DNA of 64,000 nt, from the NCBI GenBank assembly GCA_037893225.1, contig JAZGUH010000105.1, positions 124,001 to 188,000 of the forward strand, read 5' to 3'. Position 1 is the first letter of the stretch. Each line of letters opens with the position of its first letter. This document shows positions 1 through 11,345 of the stretch, piece after piece. A program made the position numbers and the translations under genes. Below the pieces are notes generated by a model. The model was not told where the DNA came from. It ran no database searches and was given only the letters and a program-made list of their open reading frames with translations. Source of the DNA: Hippasteria phrygiana. Its lineage: Eukaryota > Echinodermata > Asteroidea > Valvatida > Goniasteridae.

Positions 1-1066
1 AAGCAATTTGTGGGCAAGTAACAGCGCTGCAGCCGAAAAGAAATTCTTCAAGTGCAATAAAGACATTTTTCTTCTTAAGACAATTTTGTGAAAATAAAAC
101 ATTCCAGGTTTTTCTATGTGGAATTTGGTTGGACCCGATTGCCTGAAAATTGTCCTGTGTGACATGGCCCTTAGAGTGAGAGTGCTTGTGTTCGGGTTAG
201 AATGTGAGAGTAAGAGATAGAGAGACAGGGATAGATAGAGTGTTAGACTTACTCGTCTACAAAGCACCATAGGTCTGTTGTGCTGATCTAAGCCCACATC
301 CTACAGCATGATTTCATATGCTCTCTATCTCACTAGGCCTTTCAGTTCTGTCCAGGATAATCTTGTATGGCCTCGAGGTCTTGAACAGCCAGGAGCCGGA
401 GGTTTATCTCTCCTGGAGTTGATGGAAAAATAGAGTAAGCGAGTTAGGGGTGTTCAAATTAGTTGTGAAGAGTTAAGGGTTTGAGTGCAAGTGTTAGGGT
501 TAACGTTCAAGTTAGAGTGCAGGTTTTAAGGGTGCGGGTTTTAAGGGTGCGGGTTTTAAGGGTGCGGGTTTTAAGGGTGCGGGTTTTAAGAGTGCTAGAG
601 TTAGGGCCTTGTTACACACTGCAATTTTAACAAGCAATTTGTGGGCAAGTAACAGCGCTGCAGCCGAAAAGAAATTCTTCAAGTGCAATAAAGACATTTT
701 TCTTCTTAAGACAATTTTGTGAAAATAAATAATTCCATGTTTTTCTATGTGGAATTTGGTTGGACCCGATTGCCTGAAAATTGTCCTGTGTGACATGGCC
801 CTTAGAGTGAGAGTGCTTGTGTTCGGGTTAGAATGTGAGAGTAAGAGATAGAGAGACAGAGGTTTTAAGGGTGCGGGTTTTAAGGGTGCGGGTTTTAAGG
901 GTGCGGGTTTTAAGGGTGCGGGTTTTAAGGGTGCGGGTTTTAGGGGTGCGGGTTTTAGGGGTGCGGGTTTTAAGGGTGCGGGTTTTAAGGGTGCAGGTTT
1001 TAAGGGTGCAGGTTTTAGGGGTGAGGGTTTTAAAAGTGCGGGTTTTAAGAGTGCGGGTTTTAAGTT

Positions 1067-1325
1067 AGGGCCTTGTTACACAATGCAATTTTAACAAGCA
1101 ATTTGTGGGCAAGTAACAGCGCTGCAGCCGAAAAGAAATTCTTCAAGTGCAATAAAGACATTTTTCTTCTTAAGACAATTTGGTGAAAATACAAAATTCC
1201 ATGTTTTTCTATGTGGAATTTGGTTGGACCCGATTGCCTGAAAATTGTCCTGTGTGACATGGCCCTTAGAGTGAGAGTGCTTGTGTTCGGGTTAGAATGT
1301 GAGAGTAAGAGATAGAGAGACAGAG
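1067..1325. repeat. Representative conserved spacer unit of the first satellite
   Basis: One of about 46 near-identical spacers. It contains a small inverted repeat, AAATTCCA...TGGAATTT, with a 12-base loop. Two sequence classes exist. The 'A' class enters through GTGCTAGAGTTAGGGCC and has CACACTGC and TTTTGTGAAAATAAA. The 'B' class enters through TTTTAAGTTAGGGCC (or TTTTACGTTAGGGCC) and has CACAATGC and often TTTGGTGAAAATACA. The copy shown is class B. No protein or RNA gene could be recognised. A few copies carry TTCTTTAGA instead of TTCTTAAGA, which breaks the minus-strand frame, so that frame is not maintained. Confidence 0.85.
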
Positions 1326-4227
1326 GTTTTAAGGGTGCGGGTTTTAGGGGTGCGGGTTTTAGGGGTGCGGGTTTTAGGGGTGCGGGTTTTAGGGGTGCGG
1401 GTTTTAGGGGTGCGGGTTTTAGGGGTGCGGGTTTTAGGGGTGCGGGTTTTAGGGGTGCGGGTTTTAAGGGTGCGGGTTTTAGGGGTGCGGGTTTTAAGGG
1501 TGCGGGTTTTAAGTTAGGGCCTTGTTACACAATGCAATTTTAACAAGCAATTTGTGGGCAAGTAACAGCGCTGCAGCCGAAAAGAAATTCTTCAAGTGCA
1601 ATAAAGACATTTTTCTTCTTAAGACAATTTGGTGAAAATACAAAATTCCATGTTTTTCTATGTGGAATTTGGTTGGACCCGATTGCCTGAAAATTGTCCT
1701 GTGTGACATGGCCCTTAGAGTGAGAGTGCTTGTGTTCGGGTTAGAATGTGAGAGTAAGAGATAGAGAGACAGGGATAGATAGAGTGTTAGACTTACTCGT
1801 CTACAAAACACCATAGGTCTGTTGTGCTGATCTAAGCCCACATCCTACAGCATGATTTCATATGCTCTCTATCTCACTAGGCCTTTCAGTTCTGTCCAGG
1901 ATAATCTTGTATGGCCTCGAGGTCTTGAACAGCCAGGAGCCGGAGGTTTATCTCTCCTGGAGTTGATGGAAAAATAGAGTAAGCGAGTTAGGGGTGTTCA
2001 AATTAGTTGTTAAGAGTTAAGGGTTTGAGTGCAAGTGTTAGGGTTAACGTTCAAGTTAGAGTGCAGGTTTTAAGGGTGCGAGTTTTAAGGGTGCGGGTTT
2101 TAAGGGTGCGGGTTTTAAGGGTGCGGGTTTTAAGAGTGCGGGTTTTAAGAGTGCTAGAGTTAGGGCCTTGTTACACACTGCAATTTTAACAAGCAATTTG
2201 TGGGCAAGTAACAGCGCTGCAGCCGAAAAGAAATTCTTCAAGTGCAATAAAGACATTTTTCTTCTTAAGACAATTTTGTGAAAATAAATAATTCCATGTT
2301 TTTCTATGTGGAATTTGGTTGGACCCGATTGCCTGAAAATTGTCCTGTGTGACATGGCCCTTAGAGTGAGAGTGCTTGTGTTCGGGTTAGAATGTGAGAG
2401 TAAGAGATAGAGAGACAGAGGTTTTAAGGGTGCGGGTTTTAGGGGTGCGGGTTTTAGGGGTGCGGGTTTTAGGGGTGCGGGTTTTAGGGGTGCGGGTTTT
2501 AGGGGTGCGGGTTTTAGGGGTGCGGGTTTTAGGGGTGCGGGTTTTAAGGGTGCAAGTTTTAAGGGTGCAAGTTTTAGGGGTGCGGGTTTTAGGGGTGCGG
2601 GTTTTAGGGGTGCGGGTTTTAGGGGTGCGGGTTTTAGGGGTGCGGGTTTTAGGGGTGCGGGTTTTAGGGGTGCGGGTTTTAGGGGTGCGGGTTTTAGGGG
2701 TGCGGGTTTTAGGGGTGCGGGTTTTAGGGGTGCGGGTTTTAGGGGTGCGGGTTTTAGGGTGCGGGTTTTAAGGGTGCGGGTTTTAAGGGTGCGGGTTTTA
2801 AGGGTGAGGGTTTTAAAAGTGCGGGTTTTAAGAGTGCGGGTTTTAAGAGTGCGGGTTTTAAGTTAGGGCCTTGTTACACAATGCAATTTTAACAAGCAAT
2901 TTGTGGGCAAGTAACAGCGCTGCAGCCGAAAAGAAATTCTTCAAGTGCAATAAAGAAATTTTTCTTCTGAAGACAATTTTGTGAAAATAAAAAATTCCAT
3001 GTTTTTCTATGTGGAATTTGGTTGGACCCGATTGCCTGAAAATTGTCCTGTGTGACATGGCCCTTAGAGTGAGAGTGCTTGTGTTCGGGTTAGAATGTGA
3101 GAGTAAGAGATAGAGAGACAGAGGTTTTAAGGGTGCGGGTTTTAGGGGTGCGGGTTTTAGGGGTGCGGGTTTTAGGGGTGCGGGTTTTAGGGGTGCGGGT
3201 TTTAGGGGTGCGGGTTTTAGGGGTGCGGGTTTTAGGGTGCGGGTTTTAAGGGTGCGGGTTTTAAGGGTGCGGGTTTTAGGGGTGCGGGTTTTAGGGGTGC
3301 GGGTTTTAAGGGTGCGGGTTTTAGGGGTGCGGGTTTTAAGTTAGGGCCTTGTTACACAATGCAATTTTAACAAGCAATTTGTGGGCAAGTAACAGCGCTG
3401 CAGCCGAAAAGAAATTCTTCAAGTGCAATAAAGACATTTTTCTTCTTAAGACAATTTGGTGAAAATACAAAATTCCATGTTTTTCTATGTGGAATTTGGT
3501 TGGACCCGATTGCCTGAAAATTGTCCTGTGTGACATGGCCCTTAGAGTGAGAGTGCTTGTGTTCGGGTTAGAATGTGAGAGTAAGAGATAGAGAGACAGG
3601 GATAGATAGAGTGTTAGACTTACTCGTCTACAAAACACCATAGGTCTGTTGTGCTGATCTAAGCCCGCATCCTACAGCATGATTTCATATGCTCTCTATC
3701 TCACTAGGCCTTTCAGTTCAGTCCAGGATAATCTTGTATGGCCTCGAGGTCTTGAACAGCCAGGAGCCGGAGGTTTATCTCTCCTGGAGTTGATGGAAAA
3801 ATAGAGTAAGCGAGTTAGGGGTGTTCAAATTAGTTGTTAAGAGTTAAGGGTTTGAGTGCAAGTGTTAGGGTTAACGTTCAAGTTAGAGTGCAGGTTTTAA
3901 GGGTGCGGGTTTTAAGGGTGCGGGTTTTAAGGGTGCGGGTTTTAAGGGTGCGGGTTTTAAGGGTGCGGGTTTTAAGGGTGAGGGTTTTAAAAGTGCGGGT
4001 TTTAAGAGTGCGGGTTTTAAGAGTGCTAGAGTTAGGGCCTTGTTACACACTGCAATTTTAACAAGCAATTTGTGGGCAAGTAACAGCGCTGCAGCCGAAA
4101 AGAAATTCTTCAAGTGCAATAAAGACATTTTTCTTCTTAAGACAATTTTGTGAAAATACAAAATTCCATGTTTTTCTATGTGGAATTTGGTTGGACCCGA
4201 TTGCCTGAAAATTGTCCTGTGTGACAT

Positions 4228-6489
4228 GGCCCTTAGAGTGAGAGTGCTTGTGTTCGGGTTAGAATGTGAGAGTAAGAGATAGAGAGACAGAGGTTTTAAG
4301 GGTGCGGGTTTTAGGGGTGCGGGTTTTAGGGGTGCGGGTTTTAGGGGTGCGGGTTTTAGGGTGCGGGTTTTAGGGGTGCGGGTTTTAGGGGTGCGGGTTT
4401 TAGGGGTGCGGGTTTTAAGGGTGCGGGTTTTAGGGGTGCGGGTTTTAGGGGTGCGGGTTTTAGGGGTGCGGGTTTTAGGGGTGCGGGTTTTAAGGGTGCG
4501 GGTTTTAAGGGTGCGGGTTTTAAGTTAGGGCCTTGTTACACACTGCAATTTTAACAAGCAATTTGTGGGCAAGTAACAGCGCTGCAGCCGAAAAGAAATT
4601 CTTCAAGTGCAATAAAGACATTTTTCTTCTTAAGACAATTTTGTGAAAATAAATAATTCCATGTTTTTCTATGTGGAATTTGGTTGGACCCGATTGCCTG
4701 AAAATTGTCCTGTGTGACATGGCCCTTAGAGTGAGAGTGCTTGTGTTCGGGTTAGAATGTGAGAGTAAGAGATAGAGAGACAGAGGTTTTAAGGGTGCGG
4801 GTTTTAAGGGTGCAGGTTTTAGGGGTGCGGGTTTTAGGGGTGCGGGTTTTAGGGGTGCGGGTTTTAGGGGTGCGGGTTTTAGGGGTGCGGGTTTTAGGGG
4901 TGCGGGTTTTAGGGGTGCGGGTTTTAGGGGTGTGGGTTTTAAGGGTGCGGGTTTTAGGGGTGCGGGTTTTAGGGGTGCGGGTTTTAGGGGTGCGGGTTTT
5001 AGGGGTGCGGGTTTTAGGGGTGCGGGTTTTAGGGTGCGGGTTTTAAGGGTGCGGGTTTTAAGGGTGCGGGTTTTAAGGGTGCGGGTTTTAAGGGTGAGGG
5101 TTTTAAAAGTGCGGGTTTTAAGAGTGCGGGTTTTAAGAGTGCGGGTTTTAAGAGTGCTAGAGTTAGGGCCTTGTTACACACTGCAATTTTAACAAGCAAT
5201 TTGTGGGCAAGTAACAGCGCTGCAGCCGAAAAGAAATTCTTCAAGTGCAATAAAGACATTTTTCTTCTTAAGACAATTTGGTGAAAATACAAAATTCCAT
5301 GTTTTTCTATGTGGAATTTGGTTGGACCCGATTGCCTGAAAATTGTCCTGTGTGACATGGCCCTTAGAGTGAGAGTGCTTGTGTTCGGGTTAGAATGTGA
5401 GAGTAAGAGATAGAGAGACAGAGGTTTTAAGGGTGCGGGTTTTAGGGGTGCGGGTTTTAGGGGTGCGGGTTTTAGGGGTGCGGGTTTTAGGGTGCGGGTT
5501 TTAGGGGTGCGGGTTTTAGGGGTGCGGGTTTTAGGGGTGCGGGTTTTAAGGGTGCGGGTTTTAGGGGTGCGGGTTTTAGGGGTGCGGGTTTTAGGGGTGC
5601 GGGTTTTAGGGGTGCGGGTTTTAAGGGTGCGGGTTTTAAGGGTGCGGGTTTTAAGTTAGGGCCTTGTTACACACTGCAATTTTAACAAGCAATTTGTGGG
5701 CAAGTAACAGCGCTGCAGCCGAAAAGAAATTCTTCAAGTGCAATAAAGACATTTTTCTTCTTAAGACAATTTTGTGAAAATAAATAATTCCATGTTTTTC
5801 TATGTGGAATTTGGTTGGACCCGATTGCCTGAAAATTGTCCTGTGTGACATGGCCCTTAGAGTGAGAGTGCTTGTGTTCGGGTTAGAATGTGAGAGTAAG
5901 AGATAGAGAGACAGAGGTTTTAAGGGTGCGGGTTTTAAGGGTGCAGGTTTTAGGGGTGCGGGTTTTAGGGGTGCGGGTTTTAGGGGTGCGGGTTTTAGGG
6001 GTGCGGGTTTTAGGGGTGCGGGTTTTAGGGGTGCGGGTTTTAGGGGTGCGGGTTTTAGGGGTGTGGGTTTTAAGGGTGCGGGTTTTAGGGGTGCGGGTTT
6101 TAGGGGTGCGGGTTTTAGGGGTGCGGGTTTTAGGGGTGCGGGTTTTAGGGGTGCGGGTTTTAGGGTGCGGGTTTTAAGGGTGCGGGTTTTAAGGGTGCGG
6201 GTTTTAAGGGTGCGGGTTTTAAGGGTGAGGGTTTTAAAAGTGCGGGTTTTAAGAGTGCGGGTTTTAAGAGTGCGGGTTTTAAGAGTGCTAGAGTTAGGGC
6301 CTTGTTACACACTGCAATTTTAACAAGCAATTTGTGGGCAAGTAACAGCGCTGCAGCCGAAAAGAAATTCTTCAAGTGCAATAAAGACATTTTTCTTCTT
6401 AAGACAATTTGGTGAAAATACAAAATTCCATGTTTTTCTATGTGGAATTTGGTTGGACCCGATTGCCTGAAAATTGTCCTGTGTGACAT
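4228..6489. repeat. Tandem duplication of a 1,131-bp segment inside the array
   Basis: The segment 4228-5358 is repeated at 5359-6489. All landmarks I compared keep an offset of exactly 1,131 bp. These include the isolated TTTTAGGGTGCGGG 14-mer early in the block, the GTGTGGG variant at 4930 and 6061, and the GCAGG variant at 4812 and 5943. Each copy holds two spacers and two blocks. The second spacer of the left neighbour (ending at 4227) already differs, which sets the boundary. Confidence 0.85.
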
Positions 6490-6496
6490 GGCCCTT

Positions 6497-9400
6497 AGAG
6501 TGAGAGTGCTTGTGTTCGGGTTAGAATGTGAGAGTAAGAGATAGAGAGACAGAGGTTTTAAGGGTGCGGGTTTTAGGGGTGCGGGTTTTAGGGGTGCGGG
6601 TTTTAGGGGTGCGGGTTTTAGGGGTGCGGGTTTTAGGGGTGCGGGTTTTAGGGGTGCGGGTTTTAGGGGTGCGGGTTTTAGGGGTGCGGGTTTTACGTTA
6701 GGGCCTTGTTACACAATGCAATTTTAACAAGCAATTTGTGGGCAAGTAACAGCGCTGCAGCCGAAAAGAAATTCTTCAAGTGCAATAAAGACATTTTTCT
6801 TCTTAAGACAATTTGGTGAAAATACAAAATTCCATGTTTTTCTATGTGGAATTTTGTTGGACCCGATTGCCTGAAAATTGTCCTGTGTGACATGGCCCTT
6901 AGAGTGAGAGTGCTTGTGTTCGGGTTAGAATGTGAGAGTAAGAGATAGAGAGACAGAGGTTTTAAGGGTGCGGGTTTTAAGGGTGCGGGTTTTAGGGGTG
7001 CGGGTTTTAGGGGTGCGGGTTTTAGGGGTGCGGGTTTTAGGGGTGCGGGTTTTAGGGGTGCGGGTTTTAGGGGTGCGGGTTTTAGGGGTGCGGGTTTTAG
7101 GGGTGCGGGTTTTAGGGGTGCGGGTTTTAGGGGTGCGGGTTTTAGGGGTGCGGGTTTTAGGGGTGCGGGTTTTAGGGGTGCGGGTTTTAGGGGTGCGGGT
7201 TTTAGGGGTGCGGGTTTTAGGGGTGCGGGTTTTAGGGGTGCGGGTTTTAGGGGTGCGGGTTTTAAGGGTGCGGGTTTTAAGGGTGCGGGTTTTAAGGGTG
7301 AGGGTTTTAAAAGTGCGGGTTTTAAAAGTGCGGGTTTTAAGAGTGCGGGTTTTAAGAGTGCGGGTTTTAAGAGTGCGGGTTTTAAGAGTGCGGGTTTTAA
7401 GAGTGCTAGAGTTAGGGCCTTGTTACACACTGCAATTTTAACAAGCAATTTGTGGGCAAGTAACAGCGCTGCAGCCGAAAAGAAATTCTTCAAGTGCAAT
7501 AAAGACATTTTTCTTCTTAAGACAATTTTGTGAAAATAAATAATTCCATGTTTTTCTATGTGGAATTTGGTTGGACACGATTGCCTGAAAATTGTCCTGT
7601 GTGACATGGCCCTTAGAGTGAGAGTGCTTGTGTTCGGGTTAGAATGTGAGAGTAAGAGATAGAGAGACAGAGGTTTTAAGGGTGCGGGTTTTAGGGGTGC
7701 GGGTTTTAGGGGTGCGGGTTTTAGGGGTGCGGGTTTTAGGGGTGCGGGTTTTAGGGGTGCGGGTTTTAGGGGTGCGGGTTTTAGGGGTGCGGGTTTTAGG
7801 GGTGCGGGTTTTAGGGGTGCGGGTTTTAGGGGTGCGGGTTTTAGGGGTGCGGGTTTTAGGGTGCGGGTTTTAAGGGTGCGGGTTTTAAGGGTGCGGGTTT
7901 TAAGGGTGCGGGTTTTAAGGGTGCGGGTTTTAAGGGTGCGGGTTTTAAGGGTGAGGGTTTTAAAAGTGCGGGTTTTAAGAGTGCGGGTTTTAAGAGTGCG
8001 GGTTTTAAGAGTGCTAGAGTTAGGGCCTTGTTACACACTGCAATTTTAACAAGCAATTTGTGGGCAAGTAACAGCGCTGCAGCCGAAAAGAAATTCTTCA
8101 AGTGCAATAAAGACATTTTTCTTCTTAAGACAATTTTGTGAAAATACAAAATTCCATGTTTTTCTATGTGGAATTTGGTTGGACCCGATTGCCTGAAAAT
8201 TGTCCTGTGTGACATGGCCCTGAGAGTGAGAGTGCTTGTGTTCGGGTTAGAATGTGAGAGTAAGAGATAGAGAGACAGAGGTTTTAAGGGTGCGGGTTTT
8301 AGGGGTGCGGGTTTTAGGGGTGCGGGTTTTAGGGGTGCGGGTTTTAGGGGTGCGGGTTTTAGGGGTGCGGGTTTTAGGGGTGCGGGTTTTAGGGGTGCGG
8401 GTTTTAGGGGTGCGGGTTTTAGGGGTGCGGGTTTTAGGGGTGCGGGTTTTAGGGTGCGGGTTTTAAGGGTGCGGGTTTGAAGGGTGCGGGTTTTAAGGGT
8501 GAGGGTTTTAAAAGTGCGGGTTTTAAGAGTGCGGGTTTTAAGAGTGCGGGTTTTAAGAGTGCGGGTTTTAAGAGTGCTAGAGTTAGGGCCTTGTTACACA
8601 CTGCAATTTTAACAAGCAATTTGTGGGCAAGTAACAGCGCTGCAGCCGAAAAGAAATTCTTCAAGTGCAATAAAGACATTTTTCTTCTTTAGACAATTTT
8701 GTGAAAATAAAAAATTCCATGTTTTTCTATGTGGAATTTGGTTGGACCCGATTGCCTGAAAATTGTCCTGTGTGACATGGCCCTGAGAGTGAGAGTGCTT
8801 GTGTTCGGGTTAGAATGTGAGAGTAAGAGATAGAGAGACAGAGGTTTTAAGGGTGCGGGTTTTAAGGGTGCGGGTTTTAGGGGTGCGGGTTTTAGGGGTG
8901 CGGGTTTTAGGGGTGCGGGTTTTAGGGGTGCGGGTTTTAGGGGTGCGGGTTTTAGGGGTGCGGGTTTTAGGGGTGCGGGTTTTAGGGGTGCGGGTTTTAG
9001 GGGTGCGGGTTTTAGGGTGCGGGTTTTAAGGGTGCGGGTTTTAGGGTGCGGGTTTTAAGGGTGAGGGTTTTAAAAGTGCGGGTTTTAAGAGTGCGGGTTT
9101 TAAGAGTGCGGGTTTTAAGAGTGCGGGTTTTAAGAGTGCTAGAGTTAGGGCCTTGTTACACACTGCAATTTTAACAAGCAATTTGTGGGCAAGTAACAGC
9201 GCTGCAGCCGAAAAGAAATTCTTCAAGTGCAATAAAGACATTTTTCTTCTTTAGACAATTTTGTGAAAATAAAAAATTCCATGTTTTTCTATGTGGAATT
9301 TGGTTGGACCCGATTGCCTGAAAATTGTCCTGTGTGACATGGCCCTGAGAGTGAGAGTGCTTGTGTTCGGGTTAGAATGTGAGAGTAAGAGATAGAGAGA

Positions 9401-11345
9401 CAGAGGTTTTAAGGGTGCGGGTTTTAAGGGTGCGGGTTTTAGGGGTGCGGGTTTTAGGGGTGCGGGTTTTAGGGGTGCGGGTTTTAGGGGTGCGGGTTTT
9501 AGGGGTGCGGGTTTTAGGGGTGCGGGTTTTAGGGGTGCGGGTTTTAGGGGTGCGGGTTTTAGGGGTGCGGGTTTTAGGGGTGCGGGTTTTAGGGGTGCGG
9601 GTTTTAGGGTGCGGGTTTTAAGGGTGCGGGTTTTAAGGGTGCGGGTTTTAAGGGTGCGGGTTTTAAGGGTGAGGGTTTTAAGGGTGAGGGTTTTAAAAGT
9701 GCGGGTTTTAAGAGTGCGGGTTTTAAGAGTGCGGGTTTTAAGGGTGCGGGTTTTAAGAGTGCTAGAGTTAGGGCCTTGTTACACACTGCAATTTTAACAA
9801 GCAATTTGTGGGCAAGTAACAGCGCTGCAGCCGAAAAGAAATTCTTCAAGTGCAATAAAGACATTTTTCTTCTTAAGACAATTTTGTGAAAATAAATAAT
9901 TCCATGTTTTTCTATGTGGAATTTGGTTGGACCCGATTGCCTGAAAATTGTCCTGTGTGACATGGCCCTTAGAGTGAGAGTGCTTGTGTTCGGGTTAGAA
10001 TGTGAGAGTAAGAGATAGAGAGACAGGGATAGATAGAGTGTTAGACTTACTCGTCTACAAAACACCATAGGTCTGTTGTGCTGATCTAAGCCCGCATCCT
10101 ACAGCATGATTTCATATGCTCTCTATCTCACTAGGCCTTTCAGTTCTGTCCAGGATAATCTTGTATGGCCTCGAGGTCTTGAACAGCCAGGAGCCGGAGG
10201 TTTATCTCTCCTGGAGTTGATGGAAAAATAGAGTAAGCGAGTTAGGGGTGTTCAAATTAGTTGTTAAGAGTTAAGGGTTTGAGTGCAAGTGTTAGGGTTA
10301 ACGTTCAAGTTAGAGTGCAGGTTTTAAGGGTGCGGGTTTTAAGGGTGCGGGTTTTAAGGGTGTGGGTTTTAAGGGTGAGGGTTTTAAGAGTGCGGGTTTT
10401 AAGAGTGCGGGTTTTAAGAGTGCGGGTTTTAAGAGTGCGGGTTTTAAGAGTGCTAGAGTTAGGGCCTTGTTACACACTGCAATTTTAATAAGCAATTTGT
10501 GGGCAAGTAACAGCGCTGCAGCCGAAAAGAAATTCTTCAAGTGCAATAAAGACATTTTTCTTCTTAAGACAATTTTGTGAAAATAGAAAATTCCATGTTT
10601 TTCTATGTGGAATTTGGTTGGACCCGATTGCCTGAAAATTGTCCTGTGTGACATGGCCCTTAGAGTGAGAGTGCTTGTGTTCGGGTTAGAATGTGAGAGT
10701 AAGAGATAGAGAGACAGAGGTTTTAAGGGTGCGGGTTTTAAGGGTGCGGGTTTTAGGGGTGCGGGTTTTAGGGGTGCGGGTTTTAGGGGTGCGGGTTTTA
10801 GGGGTGCGGGTTTTAGGGGTGCGGGTTTTAGGGGTGCGGGTTTTAGGGGTGCGGGTTTTAGGGGTGCGGGTTTTAGGGGTGCGGGTTTTAGGGGTGCGGG
10901 TTTTAGGGGTGCGGGTTTTAGGGGTGCGGGTTTTAGGGGTGCGGGTTTTAGGGTGCGGGTTTTAGGGGTGCGGGTTTTAAGGGTGCGGGTTTTAAGGGTG
11001 CGGGTTTTAAGGGTGCGGGTTTTAAGGGTGCGGGTTTTAAGAGTGCGGGTTTTAAGAGTGCGGGTTTTAAGAGTGCTAGAGTTAGGGCCTTGTTACACAC
11101 TGCAATTTTAACAAGCAATTTGTGGGCAAGTAACAGCGCTGCAGCCGAAAAGAAATTCTTCAAGTGCAATAAAGACATTTTTCTTCTCAAGACAATTTTG
11201 TGAAAATAAATAATTCCATGTTTTTCTATGTGGAATTTGGTTGGACACGATTGCCTGAAAATTGTCCTGTGTGACATGGCCCTTAGAGTGAGAGTGCTTG
11301 TGTTCGGGTTAGAATGTGAGAGTAAGAGATAGAGAGACAGAGGTT
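6497..11345. repeat. Segmental duplication, copy 1 (partner at about 16,984-21,787)
   Basis: The order of blocks and spacers here is repeated about 10.4 kb to the right. The offset is 10,487 bp at the left end, falls to 10,427 after a 60-bp (four-unit) length difference in the block near 7,680-7,870, then rises to 10,442 after a 15-bp insertion in the partner near 19,764. Rare private variants are shared, for example GGTTTGAAGG at 8474 and 18901 and TTTTAATAAGC at 10491 and 20933. One base difference is at 10363 (GTGTGGG) against the partner GTGCGGG. Confidence 0.85.
10026..10320. repeat. Representative long linker in the first satellite (nine copies)
   Basis: In nine places the spacer runs on into an extra segment of about 295 bp that starts GGATAGATAGAGTGTTAGAC and ends GTTAGAGTGCAGG. 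Approximate starts are 229, 1772, 3599, 10026, 13370, 14232, 20469, 23821 and 26448. It contains the hairpin CCAGGAG...CTCCTGG (14-base loop) and the telomere-like stretch GTGTTAGGGTTAACG. The right-hand block after this linker is always short and lacks the homogeneous TTTTAGGGG run, except at 13,650-13,970 where such a run follows the GCTAGAG unit. The linker therefore defines a distinct, longer unit type. Confidence 0.85.

Noticed and set aside
1225..1245. tRNA-like B box (GGTTGGACCC) in the satellite spacer, suggesting a SINE origin
   Set aside because: The invariant TTCGA is not matched and no A box or tRNA fold lies upstream at the right distance.
6693..7607. Long minus-strand open frames (up to 332 codons) in the first satellite, starting MSHRTIFRQSGPTKF and continuing as LKPAP repeats
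   Set aside because: The 15-bp period is a multiple of three and the units lack stops in this frame. Several spacer copies carry a stop-creating change (TTCTTTAGA), and the opposite strand is equally open. There is no sign of coding constraint.
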